Assembly: GCF_036370855.1 (NCBI RefSeq)
Contig: NC_088111.1
Span: 24,959,501-25,023,500 of the forward strand
Reading direction: 5' to 3'
Source of the DNA: Dromaius novaehollandiae
Lineage: Eukaryota > Chordata > Aves > Casuariiformes > Dromaiidae
DNA length: 64,000 nt
Within the stretch, counting starts at the first letter, position 1, and every line of letters starts with the position of its first letter. Shown here piece by piece: positions 23,801-35,800 of the stretch. The position numbers and the translations under genes were made by a program. The notes beneath the pieces are model-generated. The model saw nothing but the letters and a program-made list of their open reading frames with translations. It was not told where the DNA came from and did not search any database.

Positions 23801-25129
23801 CTAACCTACATTGACATCTTCATTGTCAGCAATTTCATCACGAGTTCTTCAAGTTTCTTTCTTGTTCTTCCCTCCTCACGAGTACATATCAAAGTTTTTC
23901 TAATTGAAAGAGACAAGAAGGATCAGACACAAACATGCAGAAAATCTGACGTGCACACTTGGTGCCTACATAGTAACTTTATCAAGGCTCTGCATATACA
24001 CAAAAGAGTAGCATACAGTCCAGCTATGCAGAAAGCAAATAAGGATCACTAGAATCCAACCGCCTAGTTTTACTTATTTTCACAGGAGAAACATTCTAGT
24101 TTCAGTTTATTTCTGTCAGTCTAATAGAGATGAGAAAATGGACACATACTTTAATAGAAGAAGGAAACCTATACTTTTAGGTTAAGATAGGTCATGGCCT
24201 ACTTTGCCTCTCTGTTAACATGTTGATTCATGGCCCAGGAAATGTTAAAAAGAAAAAAAAAAGTGATTAGCAAAGCAAAAATCAGGACTTCCCCAGAGTT
24301 TCCTGAAGTATATGAATCTATCTTTGCTTTTTATCCTAGAGTTCTCAAAGAACAGGGCAGTAGTACCTGCAGGGAGCACCCAGGAGGAGAGAACAGGAAC
24401 ATCATTCTGGCACCCAGCATTAACCACAAGAACTTCTGCTCTAAACTAGCATTCAGTAAATATGGAAGTCACTGTGAATTTCTTATCCCGATTCAAAACT
24501 GAGTGTATCAGCCAGTCACAGACTACTAATCCACCAGCAGAATCATGAAAAAAGCAGCAGTTTCCCAGGAGCCACAGAAGTATTCATACTGACACTTGAG
24601 GGACAGCATATGAAATATTGTGGCTAAATCTGGTCTCATTTGGAAAAAAGGACCTGAGATTCAAACAAAAAGCAACAAAGGCAGGCTATGAAGACGCTCC
24701 AAAAATGAAGTGCCAATCATTCAAAAGCACACTAGGAGAATTTAATTTGACATAGCAAAACTAAGACAGAGGAAATATGATTGTTACTTATAACACAAGT
24801 TGCTCTGGGGACAGAGAACCAATTAAGCTCACAAGCAGTGCTGGCACAAGAACAAATACACAGAGTTGCCTTTAAAAAGTTCAGTTCAGATTTGTGAAGG
24901 GTTCAAATCCCTGAAAAGGGAGCAGTTCACAAGGGAGCTTAAGTCAATTTATGAAAAGAATTCGAGGGTACATTTCTCTGTAACAGGTGACTAAACTACG
25001 TGACGCAGGAGATTCTTAGTGAGGTGATGAAATGTCAAAAAACCCCAGGCAAACAGAAATACACACCTAAGTCTGCTTTATCACCACAATTTCAATCTGA
25101 AATGCAATGCATCAAGTTATTAGCTGATC

Positions 25130-25830
25130 GAAGTGTGTCTTGTTGAGCCGATCAGCTCTTATTGTCCCTCCTGGTTTGTGTTAGGTTATGGGACTAAAGG
25201 CTAATCTCCACACACACAGAGGAGCAGAGGAACAATGACAGGCTGAGGAACCCTCCGTAACCTCATCAGAACCAACAGGGCTCCCTAACATGGCTCCTCA
25301 GCCCATGATCCTGGTGTGACACCCACCACATGAGTCAGTGGTCTCCCTGGACCACCTTGCAGATCCCCTTGGAGGGGTTACTGCTTGCAGGGCTATGGGA
25401 CTCAATACGGGATGCCAGGAAGAACATCTTGCAATTGAGACTCATTATGGGCTGTTTAGAGGAAAGACCCAAGGCAGTGAAAGAGAGGGATCAAGCTAGT
25501 TTTGGGGAGGAACCAATGTGGAAAAGCAGAAGAAAAAGGGGATAAAAGGTGCAGATTGCTTGTGAAAAGGTGCTTGGCCAGTAAGCTGCTCTGGCCCTGT
25601 GCCTGATAACTGCAGCCTGTCCTGTCCTCTTCTTAACTCCCTTGTGAACTATTCTCTGGGGTGAGGGGACCCTCTCCTTTCTGTTTGTGCAAGTGCTGTT
25701 TTCTGTGTTGAGCTGTGTGATTGGTGATAAATATATGCAGTGTGTGCAGGTGTGCTTGTCTGACTACTGGTAAAACAGGTTCAGCCTTGCTATTGCCTGG
25801 AGCTGGGGACATGGAGCTGTGGCAGCCTGG
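25130..25830 (+). mobile_element. possible solo LTR remnant
   Basis: A CCAAT box (gaggaaccaatgtgg near 25510) lies upstream of a TATA-like GGGATAAAAG near 25540, followed by a pyrimidine-rich stretch and a GATAAATATA stretch near 25727. This order resembles U3-R of an avian LTR, but no ends or target duplication were identified. Confidence 0.3.
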
Positions 25831-27077
25831 CTTCTGTTGGGCTATCGGATTTGGCATCTCCTACCTGAGCGCACATACAAGGCTGAGTGGAGGCAGTCTC
25901 GTGTGGGAGCTCCCACTGCTGCTGTCAGTGCTGGCCCCTCTGTACCACTGGTGTTGTTAAAAAGCACGTGTGTGGTGGCATACTTTCCCAGCTGCTCAAA
26001 TCTACCTATGAATGCAAAAGAAAGATGGTTTTGTGCTGCTTCCCAGCAGAAGCGACCAGCCTGTGCCTTGCAGTGGATTTCCCTACAGGAAAGGGGAGCT
26101 GCTCAACCTCATGCACTATCCCACAGGCCACTGTAGCATAAAGAGCTCTGTCTGTTTGCCTCTCCTTTCAGCTAGGAAGCTCAGGAGCAAGCAGTGCAAG
26201 CCAGACCCTGGACTGGGGAATCAGGGTGTCTGGGTGCTGTAGGGGCCTTCCTCCAGGGACACCACCCCCCCCCCCCCGAAGGTAAGCACTGCCCCAGAGC
26301 TGACACTGGACAGCCCAGGGACTGGCTGAGGCACAGAGGAGAGAAATGGCATTCCCCAGACTTGGCTGCCAGCAGTGCACTGGAGCTGGGAGGGAACCCA
26401 GGTGTCTGGGCTCCCAGTCAGCCTCTCCCCTGCTCTCCCCAGTAGACCCCTGCCTTTCACCTTCCCACCCAAACCAGAGAGGAGGGAGGCAGTCTTTGTG
26501 CACCAGCCCTGCACCACCCCCATGCCCAGCCCCGCTGCCCCAGGGCTGTGGGTGCAGCAGGTGCAGGTGTGCTGGACACTGTGCTGTGTGCACGCAGCAC
26601 TGTGTTTGGGCAGGTGTGTGGAAAAGGGGCATGTGCAGCGTCCATGGCGTGCACAGGTCTCTTATCCCCATTTGGAACCACAGATATTAAGGGGGATCTT
26701 TGGCCACACCATGCTGCGTACTTCTGTAATATGCCCATTTAACGGTAAATTCTCTTGCTCCAGACCAACTGCAGGAGGTATCTTGGGGATGAAGGCACTC
26801 GCACCAGCTCCATGAATTCTGAGTCCATTGAACCACATCAGTGTGTCACAAGATGTGCAACTCGGGAAGGCGAGAGAAGAAAGAGGGAAAAAGAAGAATC
26901 AGAGACTCTAAATGCAGCAACTTAGGAAATTATTGTTGGTCTCTCTCATCTACTGACATAAACAAGCACAAAGTGCAATGGACTTTAGCAGCATTATTAT
27001 GTTTTGGGAAGTCCAGTAAACTGGTGCTGCTTGGAAGATATACTGCAGAGGGAAATACAAGTTATCCCCGTACTTAC

Positions 27078-27209
27078 CCTGAGATCTGCCTTGTGATAAG
27101 CTTGTATCACTGCTGCAATACCTTTGCTGAGGCAGCCTGGAAAAATGCAAAAAGACAGAGTGCCCATACCCTCTATTAGAACAGGTTTGGCTTTCAGGAA
27201 CAAGGTGCT
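27078..27209 (-). CDS. candidate exon of the unidentified gene
   Basis: 132 nt, 44 codons, phase 0 in and out. Excellent acceptor TTTCCTGTCTTTCAG and near-consensus donor CAGG|GTAAGTA. Starts STLFLKAKPVLIEGMGTLSF and ends QAYHKADLR. The best single piece of evidence for a gene here. Confidence 0.65.
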
Positions 27210-27442
27210 CTGAAAGACAGGAAATAAACTCTCCTGCATCATCTAGGAAAAACATTTTCACAGACAATGGACAAGCTGCATCAATCTCCTGGCAAACATC
27301 AACAAGCCATATAGTCTATGATGGCTTCCTTTCCCCTAAATGCCTGGCCTGTTGTTTATTTTAGCTGTGCTGACAGCAGATCGGCCCCTCTCCAGCAACT
27401 CAGTTGACAGTATGAGAAAGACAGGAGTGCAGCTCCCATCAC

Positions 27443-27551
27443 CTTGCTCAGAGGACCAGAAAGAGAAGGACCAGGGTAATGTTTCACCCCGGTCTCCTGT
27501 GGGACCTTGCAATGAACTGCCACAGGCTCTTGCTTCCTTCCACAAGGGGCA
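27443..27551 (-). CDS. candidate exon of the unidentified gene
   Basis: 109 nt. Acceptor GTGGGTTTAG, donor AGCAAG|GTGATG. Starts APCGRKQEPVAVHCKVPQET. Phase 2 in, phase 0 out, joining both neighbours. Confidence 0.5.
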
Positions 27552-27818
27552 CTAAACCCACCCACAGACAGCCTTGCTCATCAGGCCTTTTTCAAGGTAC
27601 GCCGAGCAACCTTGAGGGCAGCTGCAAACAAGCAACTGTCCCCACAACCCAGTCCCCACAAAAATTGCGTTTAATTTACTGAGGGAAGAAGTCATTCACT
27701 GGCAACTTTCACACAGCATCTGCTCTAAAACTGACTGCTGGCACTCTAGTTCCTGAGGTCTGACAAGGCTTTGTCACCATAACTTGAGGGGAATTCCCCC
27801 CAGAAGGTAACACAGTAC

Positions 27819-27951
27819 CTGCTGACATTCTTCCCACCAAGATCAGGCTCTTGCTGAGAAGCACATCCACCCTTCAGAGATGCCGAAACACAACGCCTCC
27901 AAACGTCTAAGTGCGACTCCGCAGTGACTGACCAAACATGTCGCACGTTGC
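27819..27951 (-). CDS. candidate exon of the unidentified gene
   Basis: 133 nt. Acceptor CTCTCTCTCTGCTCCATGTAG, donor GTCAGCAG|GTACTG. Starts NVRHVWSVTAESHLDVWRRC. Phase 1 in, phase 2 out. Confidence 0.6.
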
Positions 27952-28069
27952 CTACATGGAGCAGAGAGAGAGCACAGGTGACTTTGCTGAGTAGCATCAT
28001 CCTCAACTCCAGCAGAAAATGAGAAAGCCTCTTTCCCTTACAGAGCGTAACATCCTAGGTAAATCTCAC

Positions 28070-28086
28070 CCACTGTCCCTGGTTTA
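28070..28086 (-). CDS. candidate 17-nt microexon
   Basis: Strong acceptor TTTTTTGTCTGTTTTCAG and good donor AGTGG|GTGAGA enclose 17 nt that add KPGTV in exactly the phase (2 in, 1 out) needed between the flanking exons. Microexons of this size exist, but chance cannot be excluded. Confidence 0.3.
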
Positions 28087-28314
28087 CTGAAAACAGACAA
28101 AAAATCATGGGAAGGACAAACCACCTTGGAACAGAAAGGTCACAAATGTTGCGCTTTTTTCTGTTTTTCCCCCTCTGATTAGAGGCCTCCATGAACATTT
28201 TTGCTAGCTCTCCAGATAGGCAGGAGGACACAACTGCATGCTGTTCGTTGCTTGCTTCCACCCAGGGGTCTCACAGGGAACATGCTCAGACCTGCTTCCC
28301 TGCAGGAAGCTTAC

Positions 28315-28361
28315 ATAGAAAATCCACCCACGAGGAGGGCTCTGATGGCTTTCCAGACTGT
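28315..28361 (-). CDS. candidate exon of the unidentified gene
   Basis: 47 nt. Acceptor CTTTTTTTCCTGACAATACAG, donor TTCTAT|GTAAGC. Reads TVWKAIRALLVGGFS. Phase 0 in, phase 2 out. Confidence 0.45.
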
Positions 28362-30496
28362 CTGTATTGTCAGGAAAAAAAGACAGTCTGCACTGCAGTC
28401 AGCGTACAAAGGAACAGGAATAACGCTGGGTTCTGGATTCAAAGAGGGAGAGAAGGGAGAGCAGTTCAAAAAGAAGAAGGAATCTCCTTGCTTTGAGAGA
28501 AGCCTGTACTCCAGGACTGTCATGCAGACACCGCAGACAGACACATGATAGGAAGAGAAGGGTCTTGTACAAACGTACTAGGGCCTGATACATTCCTTTA
28601 GGGAACGGGTGCTGTAAACATGAGGGGGTATTTTTCTGGTTCCAGTGTGGACTGTGTGGAAACAACTGCGGGGCGGGGTGGGGGGGGGGAGGAGAAGAAT
28701 ACCCTAGTTTCTACCTCTCGTCTAATATCTGAAAAAGAGTGATGAGAGACCTCCCTTATACTGCCAGGAGGAATGAGTGATAATTACCCTAAGAAGATAA
28801 AACTGTCAGTCAAGGGAAACGCCACGACTGGCCTTCAGGAATCAGAGGTAGCTGGAGATGCCATGTTCTGAAATGTCTTTCAAGCCCTGCCCTGCAGCAT
28901 ATTGGAATCACATTAAGAGAAATAACCTGATAGCCGCTCTGTGACGTACTAAGTTGATCTTACTTCGGGAAGATTATGAATGAAGGAGCAGGGGGAAGAG
29001 AAGGAAGGAAGGGAGGGAAGACTGGGTCTCTTTGGACACCACTGCATTTGCCCAGCCACAGTATTTCTCGCCACAGTATTTCTCACTTCGGAATGATTTC
29101 TGAGGAGGGAACTAGAACATGTAGTTAAGTGTGTCATTAAATACTTAGGAAGCAAAATTGTTAGTGGAATTCTGTTTTTCCTTCCTATAGATATGTTCCT
29201 CAACAAAAAAAGAAAGACAATCCAATAACATTCAGAATCAGAGTTGGAAGATGGCTGGCAACACCATTGCTCCACTTACATTTCTTCATCATTTACAGTA
29301 TTTTGAAAGTACAATTTGCTGTATGAGTGCCTCAGCTCTAGACACATTCTTTGAATTTAAATACGTTTTCAATGGCTGGTGACATCCACTGTACCCAAAC
29401 TGTACTTCGTTGCAACAAGATCAGTTTGCACTTGTAGCTCTTTGTTAGCTGGTGATTTGAGACCCAATTCTGCCAAAGCGTGCCTGTAGATAGAATTTTA
29501 AATGTTCATGGTTTCAGAAATTTCTTCTCGAGCAGCATCCCCTCCTTCGCTGAGCTCAGGATGCCTATGCCACACCTGTGTGGAGTATAAAATAATGAGG
29601 ACTGAAAGCTTAAGTGTGTCTGTAACAAGGTGGAAGAGATGCTTATGGCTGCAACTCAGTATGAGAGGGAAAGCAGGAAAAAGCAGGAAAAGCAAAGAAG
29701 CGTTTTCAGAAAGGGCTAAAGAACCCAACAGAGGAGAAGAAGATTTAATACTGCAGCTGGGTGTTTTTTTCTTCCCCAACTCTCAAATCAACTATTGATC
29801 AGGAAATTCAAACATTAACCAAGATTTGTTTTTTTATCCCTCTCAGTTCTGCCAAACGTCAGTGTAATACATGCTAGGCCTTTTGTTTCAGCTGGTGCAT
29901 CCTGACGGCATGGCAAAGCCAAGGCATTGTAGGTCCCCTGCTTACACCTGTCCATAACTTTGTTGTGGTGGTCAGGATTCCCTGAGAGTTGTCATTAGGT
30001 GCAATTCATTTACCCAAGAACTTAAGACACTAGCTCCTCTTTAATATTAGCTGACAGGTTATGTTATATAGCATCCTTTCCCAGAAGCAGTGGAGAAGAA
30101 GTCACAGTTCAACAGATAATGGGTTATTTTCCAAAATTCCTGGAAAGGACAATACCAATTGTAATTTGGCTCCACAATTTATAGTACACTGTTAAACACT
30201 GTGGAGAATGGCAAGAGGCCAGAAGGAGGCAGAATTGAGTAAAATTGCATCTCAGCTGTAAAACAGGTCATTTTGAATGCATGCAGTCCAGAGGCGCCTG
30301 AATTTTACAGACCTCCGTACTACGAGCTCCAATTGAAACAAAATGCTTCTGTACATTGCTGCTTCATAATTTCATCTGTTAGATGCAGTTCCAACTCTTA
30401 GTCCTTTGGGTTCTGTAAAACAATCACTTCCATTGCAAAAATGAATGGTATTGAGAAAAAGCCTACTAAAAATGGGGGGGAGTAGCTGAATTTCAC

Positions 30497-30582
30497 CCTA
30501 CACGGGATTTTTACAGCAGCCCAAGTCACATATGGCAGCAGTGGCTTCTGCAGAGAGGCCCAAAGCTGCCTTCTCCACAGAA
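30497..30582 (-). CDS. candidate exon of the unidentified gene
   Basis: 86 nt. Acceptor TTTTTTTCCTTGTCAG, donor TAGG|GTGAAA. Reads LWRRQLWASLQKPLLPYVTW and onward. Phase 1 in, phase 0 out; it does not fit the block at 31494-31586, so an exon is missing between them. Confidence 0.4.
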
Positions 30583-31493
30583 CTGACAAGGAAAAAAACC
30601 TTCATCCTGTTTGGCTGATCTCAAATATACAGGCCCAGAGCATCCAGGCTGTTAACAAGACTGCTTCAGAGTACCAGTCTGAAAGATTCAGCACCACTTT
30701 GTCCTGTGGTCACAATACTGGAAAAGCCCTGCCCAAACCTCAAAATCTATTCGCTAGTAGACATGAGGGAAAAAGGCCCACAAAGTCCTTCAGAATCAAG
30801 ATGCCAAGCAAGAAGTATCGTTTGAATCCAATTCACTCTAGCTGGCTATTCTGCAGATGAATAATGAGTTCACTGCCAACTTGCTGCTTTTCATGCTTTG
30901 GACACAGCAAACAGGAAAGAAGAAAAGGTTGGGGGGGGAAGGGGGAGAAAGGAAAGAAGACAGGGAGTAGAAATGGGCATTTTGGGCTGATATTGTTAGG
31001 ATATCAGACAGTTATCAACAAGAAAATAGGCTGGGCTGTCACATTAAACATGGCTTTTGACAGTTGAGAAACAGCAGGGCCTGGATGCAGAATCAATTCC
31101 TGCCACAGACTTTTCTTCTCAGGAAGTTCTTGTTCATTCCTGCTTAAAACAAGACCTGGGCACGCCTCAGCCCCTTAAAGGGGCTGTAAACTGGAGCTGA
31201 AAAGTGCCCGACTCACCTTATTGTACCAGTCTTGCTCAAACCCCTCCTAACACTTCACTTAGATGTGTGGCACTACAGTACGTGATCATGACAATTCAGA
31301 TTCCCAGAACACCTAGCTGGAGCAGGAGAGACTTCTAGTCTCTACTCTAGCATTTCTCACTGCTGAGGGCTTGCCTTTGCAACCTTGAGATTGTTTGTAT
31401 TTCAAGAAATTGTATTTTAAACTGCCAAAAGTCCTTCTAAGCAAGTAACGAGTGCAACCACCTCATGTATTTTCCCAATGTATTTCCCAGTAC

Positions 31494-31586
31494 CTTATAG
31501 GCAGCAGAGAGATGCTGAAGCTGGAGAATAAGGAGCTGGCTCCAGGTTTGCAGAGTGTTCTCTGGCAGTTCTCCCTCTCTCTGCTG
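31494..31586 (-). CDS. weak candidate exon
   Basis: 93 nt with a good donor CTATAAG|GTACTG and a poor acceptor. Contains a helical stretch ENTLQTWSQLLILQLQHLSA. An in-frame TGA sits just upstream of the chosen start. Confidence 0.3.
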
Positions 31587-32380
31587 CTGGACTCCTCAGC
31601 CCTTCTCCTCTTGGCAGAAGCTCAACTGCTTGCCCATCTCCAATAGACTTTTTTGTGCTCTTGCAGTAAAAAGGAACTCACTAGAACAGCAGAAGGTGGC
31701 ACATCCACAATAACAGCTCTACACCTCCCTACTTCCCAGCTGTTGGCTCTGAAGCAGGAAAACATCAGAGTTGCTCTGCTTAACAGAGGCAAGGACAGTT
31801 CCCCCTGCCCCCACCAAATGGTTCTTCTCCCTTATCATCCAAAACAGCTGAATCCTTTAGACTGCCTCCTTCCCAGAAAAGATCTGCCCAAAATATAAGC
31901 AACTAAACCTTGTATCCAGCAACTGCTGAAGATCAAATTCAGCTATAGGCACCTGGTGCCACCAAAAGATTAAAGAACGTCATAATCATAGGATGTTGCA
32001 GGAAGAGCCTCTTGAAAGGGATCTTAAACTCATGGCTGTAACTTCTCTTCCACTTTTCTGAAGCTGTCTCATGGGTCTATGTTACCACAGTCCAAAATAA
32101 GTTGTCCACAGTCCAAAAGTTGTCCAAAGTCACCACAGTCCAAAAGCCCTCCCTATTCTGCTTGAAAGTCGTTCAGAAAAGCTCAGACGCCCTCTTTCAG
32201 CCTTATTCATATGCTGTTAAGAGCATCAGCTTGTAGAAATTCTTAGGCTAATGTCAGAAACTGTCAGCAGCCATGTTATGCTGAGTACCTGCCCTCTTAC
32301 CTGAGCAGTTATTAGGTTTCATCTGTATCAACAAGACATAACAGTGTAGCATGCAGCTGATGGAACACTATTTCAGAAAA

Positions 32381-32386
32381 TTTATT
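32381..32386 (-). terminator. poly(A) signal AATAAA
   Basis: AATAAA on the minus strand, 14 nt past the TAG stop at 32400-32402. It would give a very short 3' untranslated region for the repeat-exon gene. Confidence 0.45.
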
Positions 32387-32399
32387 TAATTTTCCTCTC

Positions 32400-32605
32400 C
32401 TATTTCCTGCATGCTGTTGCCAATAATTCTGAAACCACGTCCTCCACAAACATCTCTTCGAATACAAGGTGGTTGCTTACAAAGTGCTTCCCAACATATT
32501 TCAGAGCAAATGAACCTCCAGAAGACAGCCAGCCACACTCCGCAAGACAGCCTGGGACGCTCGCATGCTCAGCTGAAACCTTCTTCCGCATCCCCACGAT
32601 TGTTG
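32400..32605 (-). CDS. candidate terminal exon of the repeat-exon gene
   Basis: Acceptor GCATTGTAG, then 67 codons and TAG. The frame includes GSFALKYVGKHFVSNHLVFE and an acidic helical tail (EEMFVEDVVSELLATACRK). Phase 1 in matches the phase-1 exit of the tandem 78-nt exons, so the array would splice into it directly. A donor-like CACTTT|GTAAGC lies inside and would shorten the exon if used. AATAAA follows. Protein family not recognised. The codon pattern looks real, but expression is unproven. Confidence 0.5.
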
Positions 32606-32888
32606 CTACAATGCAAGTACACATGCCAGCACAGACACAGCCTTCCTAAACGCAGCTCTCTCCTGCCTGCCACAGCCACTCACACAAAAAGCCTCCATGG
32701 CCTGGGCAGCTCTTCCACCTGGGGGAGACACCCAAGAGTACCCGCTCCTACAGCACCTCCTTTATCCCGGCAGCACTACGACCTCTCACTGCCCTTCAAA
32801 TCCAACACTCCCAAAAAGAACGACAGCTGCACCAACAGGAAAAACACGATCCCCAGGTTTCCCCAAACTAACACCTCCTGCCACCTAC

Positions 32889-35800
32889 ATGGGAGCTGCT
32901 GCCTGAGCTTGACCAGTCCATCGGCTGGGGTGACCTGGCCGATGCCACCCCAGCTGTCTTCACCACCTGCAAAGCAAAAGGAGGCATTTTGAGGCAAAGG
33001 CCCGCGGAAAGAACCACCAAGAGCCACTGCCTCTTCTCTCCTGGGTCCTGCCACATGCCACGGACAGCAAACACATGCCCAGGTCTCCCTGCAACAACGT
33101 CTATTGCATTATGCTCCATTCTGGGCACAACCAAAGGCACACAAGGTACACATTTGTGCTCCACTGTGTGCACAACCAAAAGCACACAAGCATGGATGCA
33201 CAACAGGCTTCCAAATTCACGCTTCCAAGCCCATCTTGCAGTGGTGCCTCTCTGCTCAGCGGCACACACCCTTGCCAAGCCACCCTCCCCACCTCCCCCC
33301 AAACTAACTCCTGCCGCCATCTACCTGGGAGCTGCTGCCTGAGCTCGACCAGTCCATCGGCTGGGGTGACCCGGCTGATGCCTCCCAAGCTGTTTTCACC
33401 ACCTGCAAAGCAAAAGGAGGCATTTTGAGGCAAAGGCACACTGAGAGAACCACCAAGAGCCACTGCCTCTTCTCTCCCGGGTCCTGCCACATTACAAACC
33501 CAGCAAACACATGCCCAGGTCCCCAGCAACAACGTCTCTTGCATTATGCCCCATTTTGTGCACCTCCAAAGGCACACAAGCATGGATGCAAAACAGGCTT
33601 CCAAGCCCATGCTTCCAAGCCCATCTGGCAATGGTGCCTCTCTGCCCAGTGGAACACACCCTTGCCAAGCCACCCTCTCCAACTCTGCCCAAACTAACAC
33701 CTGCCGCCACCCACCTGGGAGCTGCTGCCTGAGCTCGACCAGTCCATCGGCTGGGGTGACCTGGCTGATGCCAGCCCAGCTGTCTTCACCACCTGCAAAG
33801 CAAAAGGAGGCATTTTAAGGCAAAGGCCTGCGGAAAGAACCACCAAGAGCCACTGCCTCTTCTCTGTCGGGTCCTGCCACATGCCAAGGACAGCAAACGC
33901 ACTTCCTGGCCAACTCGCAACAAAGTCCCCTCTACTCTAGCCCAATCTGTGCCCAAGCAAAGGCACACAAGGCACACATTCCTGTGCCCCATTTTGTGCA
34001 CAACCAAAGGCACACAAGCATGGATGCACAACAGGCTTCCAAATTCACGCTTCCAAGCCCATCTTGCAGTGGTGCCTCTCTGTGCAGCGGCACACACCCT
34101 TGCCAAGCCAGCCTCCCCACCTCTCCCCAAACTAACTCCTGCCGCCACCTACCTGGGAGCTGCTGCCTGAGCTCGACCAGTCCATCGGCTGGGCTGACCT
34201 GGCTGATGCCACCCCAGCTGTCTTCACCGCCTGCAAAGCAAAAGGAGGCATTTTGAGGCTAAGGCCTGCGGAAAGAACCACCAAGAGATACTGCCTCTTC
34301 TATCCCAGGTCCTGCCACATGACAAGGACAGCAAACACATGCCCAGGCGCCCCCGCAACAACGTCTCTTGCATTATGCCCCATTTTGGGCACAACCAAAG
34401 GAACACAAGCACGCATGCAAAACAGGCTTCCAAGTTCACGCTTCCAAGACCATCTTGCAATGGCACCTCTCTGCTCAGCAGCACACACCCTTGCCAAGCC
34501 AGCCTGCCCACCTCTCCCCAAACTAACACCTGCCGCCACCTACCTGGGAGCTGCTGCCTGAGCTCGACCAGTCCATCGGCTGGGCTGACCTGGCTGATGC
34601 CAGCCCAGCTGTCTTCACCGCCTGCAAAGCAAAAGGAGGCATTTTGAGGCTAAGGCCTGCGGAAAGAACCACCAAGAGATACTGCCTCTTCTCTCCTGGG
34701 TCCTGCCACATGACAAGGACAGCAAACACATGCCCAGGTCCCCCCACAACAACATCTCTTGTATTATGCCCCATTTTGTGCACAACCAAAGGAACACAAG
34801 GCGCACATTCGTGTGCCCCATTTTGTGCACCTCCAAAGGCACACATGCATGGATGCAAAACAGGCTTCCAAATTCACGCTTCCAAGACCATCTCGCAATG
34901 GCACCTCTCTGCTCAGGAGCACACACCCTTGCCAAGTCACCCTCCCCACCTCTCCCCAAACTAACACCTGCTGCCACCTACCTGGGAGCTGCTGCCTGAG
35001 CTCGACCAGTCCATGGGCTGGGGTGACCTGGCCGATGCCACCCCAGCTGTCTTCACCACCTGAAAAGCAAAGGGAGGCATTTTGAGGGAGAGGCACACAG
35101 AAAGAACCACCAAGAGCCACTGCCTCTTCTCTGTCGGGTCCTGCCGCATGCCAAAGACAGCAAACACATTCCAAGGTCCCCCTGCATTATACCCCATTTT
35201 GTGCATCTCCAAAGGCACACAAGCATGCATGCAAAACAGGCTTCGAAGCTCACGCTTCCAAGCCCATCTCGCAGTGGCACCTACCTGGGAGCTGCTGCCT
35301 GAGCTCGACCAGTCCATTGGCTGGGGTGACCTGGCTGCTGCCTGCCCAGCTGTCTTCACCACCTACAAAGCAAAAGGAGGCATTCAGACGGAGAGGCACA
35401 CTGAGAGAACCACCAAGAGCCACTGCCTCTTCTCTCCTAAGTCCTGCCACATTACAAACCCAGCAAACACATGCCCAGGTCCCCAGCAACAACGTCTCTT
35501 GCATTATGCCCCATTTTGGGCACAATCAAAGGCACACAAGCATGGATGCAAAACAGGCTTCCAAGCCCATGCTTCCAAGCCCATCTTGCAATGGCGCCTC
35601 TCTGTGCAGCGGCACACACCCTTGCCAAGCCACACTCCCCACCTCTCCCCAAAATAACACCTGCCGCCACCTGCCTGGGAGCTGCTGCCTGAGCTCGACC
35701 AGTCCATCGGCTGGGGTGACCTGGCTGATGCCACCCCAGCTGTTTTCACCAGCTGCAAAGCAAAAGGAAGCATTTTGAGATAAAGGCACACAGAAAGAGC

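Larger units (their letters stand above)
17885..31586 (-). other. unidentified multi-exon protein-coding gene (chain of candidate exons)
   Basis: At least thirteen short open blocks on the minus strand are each bounded by a plausible acceptor and donor. Phases agree along two runs: 30582 to 27078 and 21818 to 17885. The predicted protein is helical in parts, Trp-rich near its start, and contains an acidic Ser-rich segment (PLSSSDDNDEEHF). I do not recognise the family. A phase mismatch between 31494 and 30582, and a 5-kb gap between 27078 and 21818, mean exons are missing or misplaced. The first exon and promoter were not found. The exons were chosen by eye, partly because phases fit, so the chain is a model. 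Confidence 0.5.

Noticed and set aside
31970-32040. 'aatcataggatgttgcaggaag' as a CR1 3' end
   Set aside because: Only loosely like the CR1 tail, with no further CR1 sequence beside it; similarly 29230-29280.
33101-33700. A 199-codon minus frame with many Trp and Cys residues
   Set aside because: Reads through acceptor and donor of a cassette into intron on both sides.
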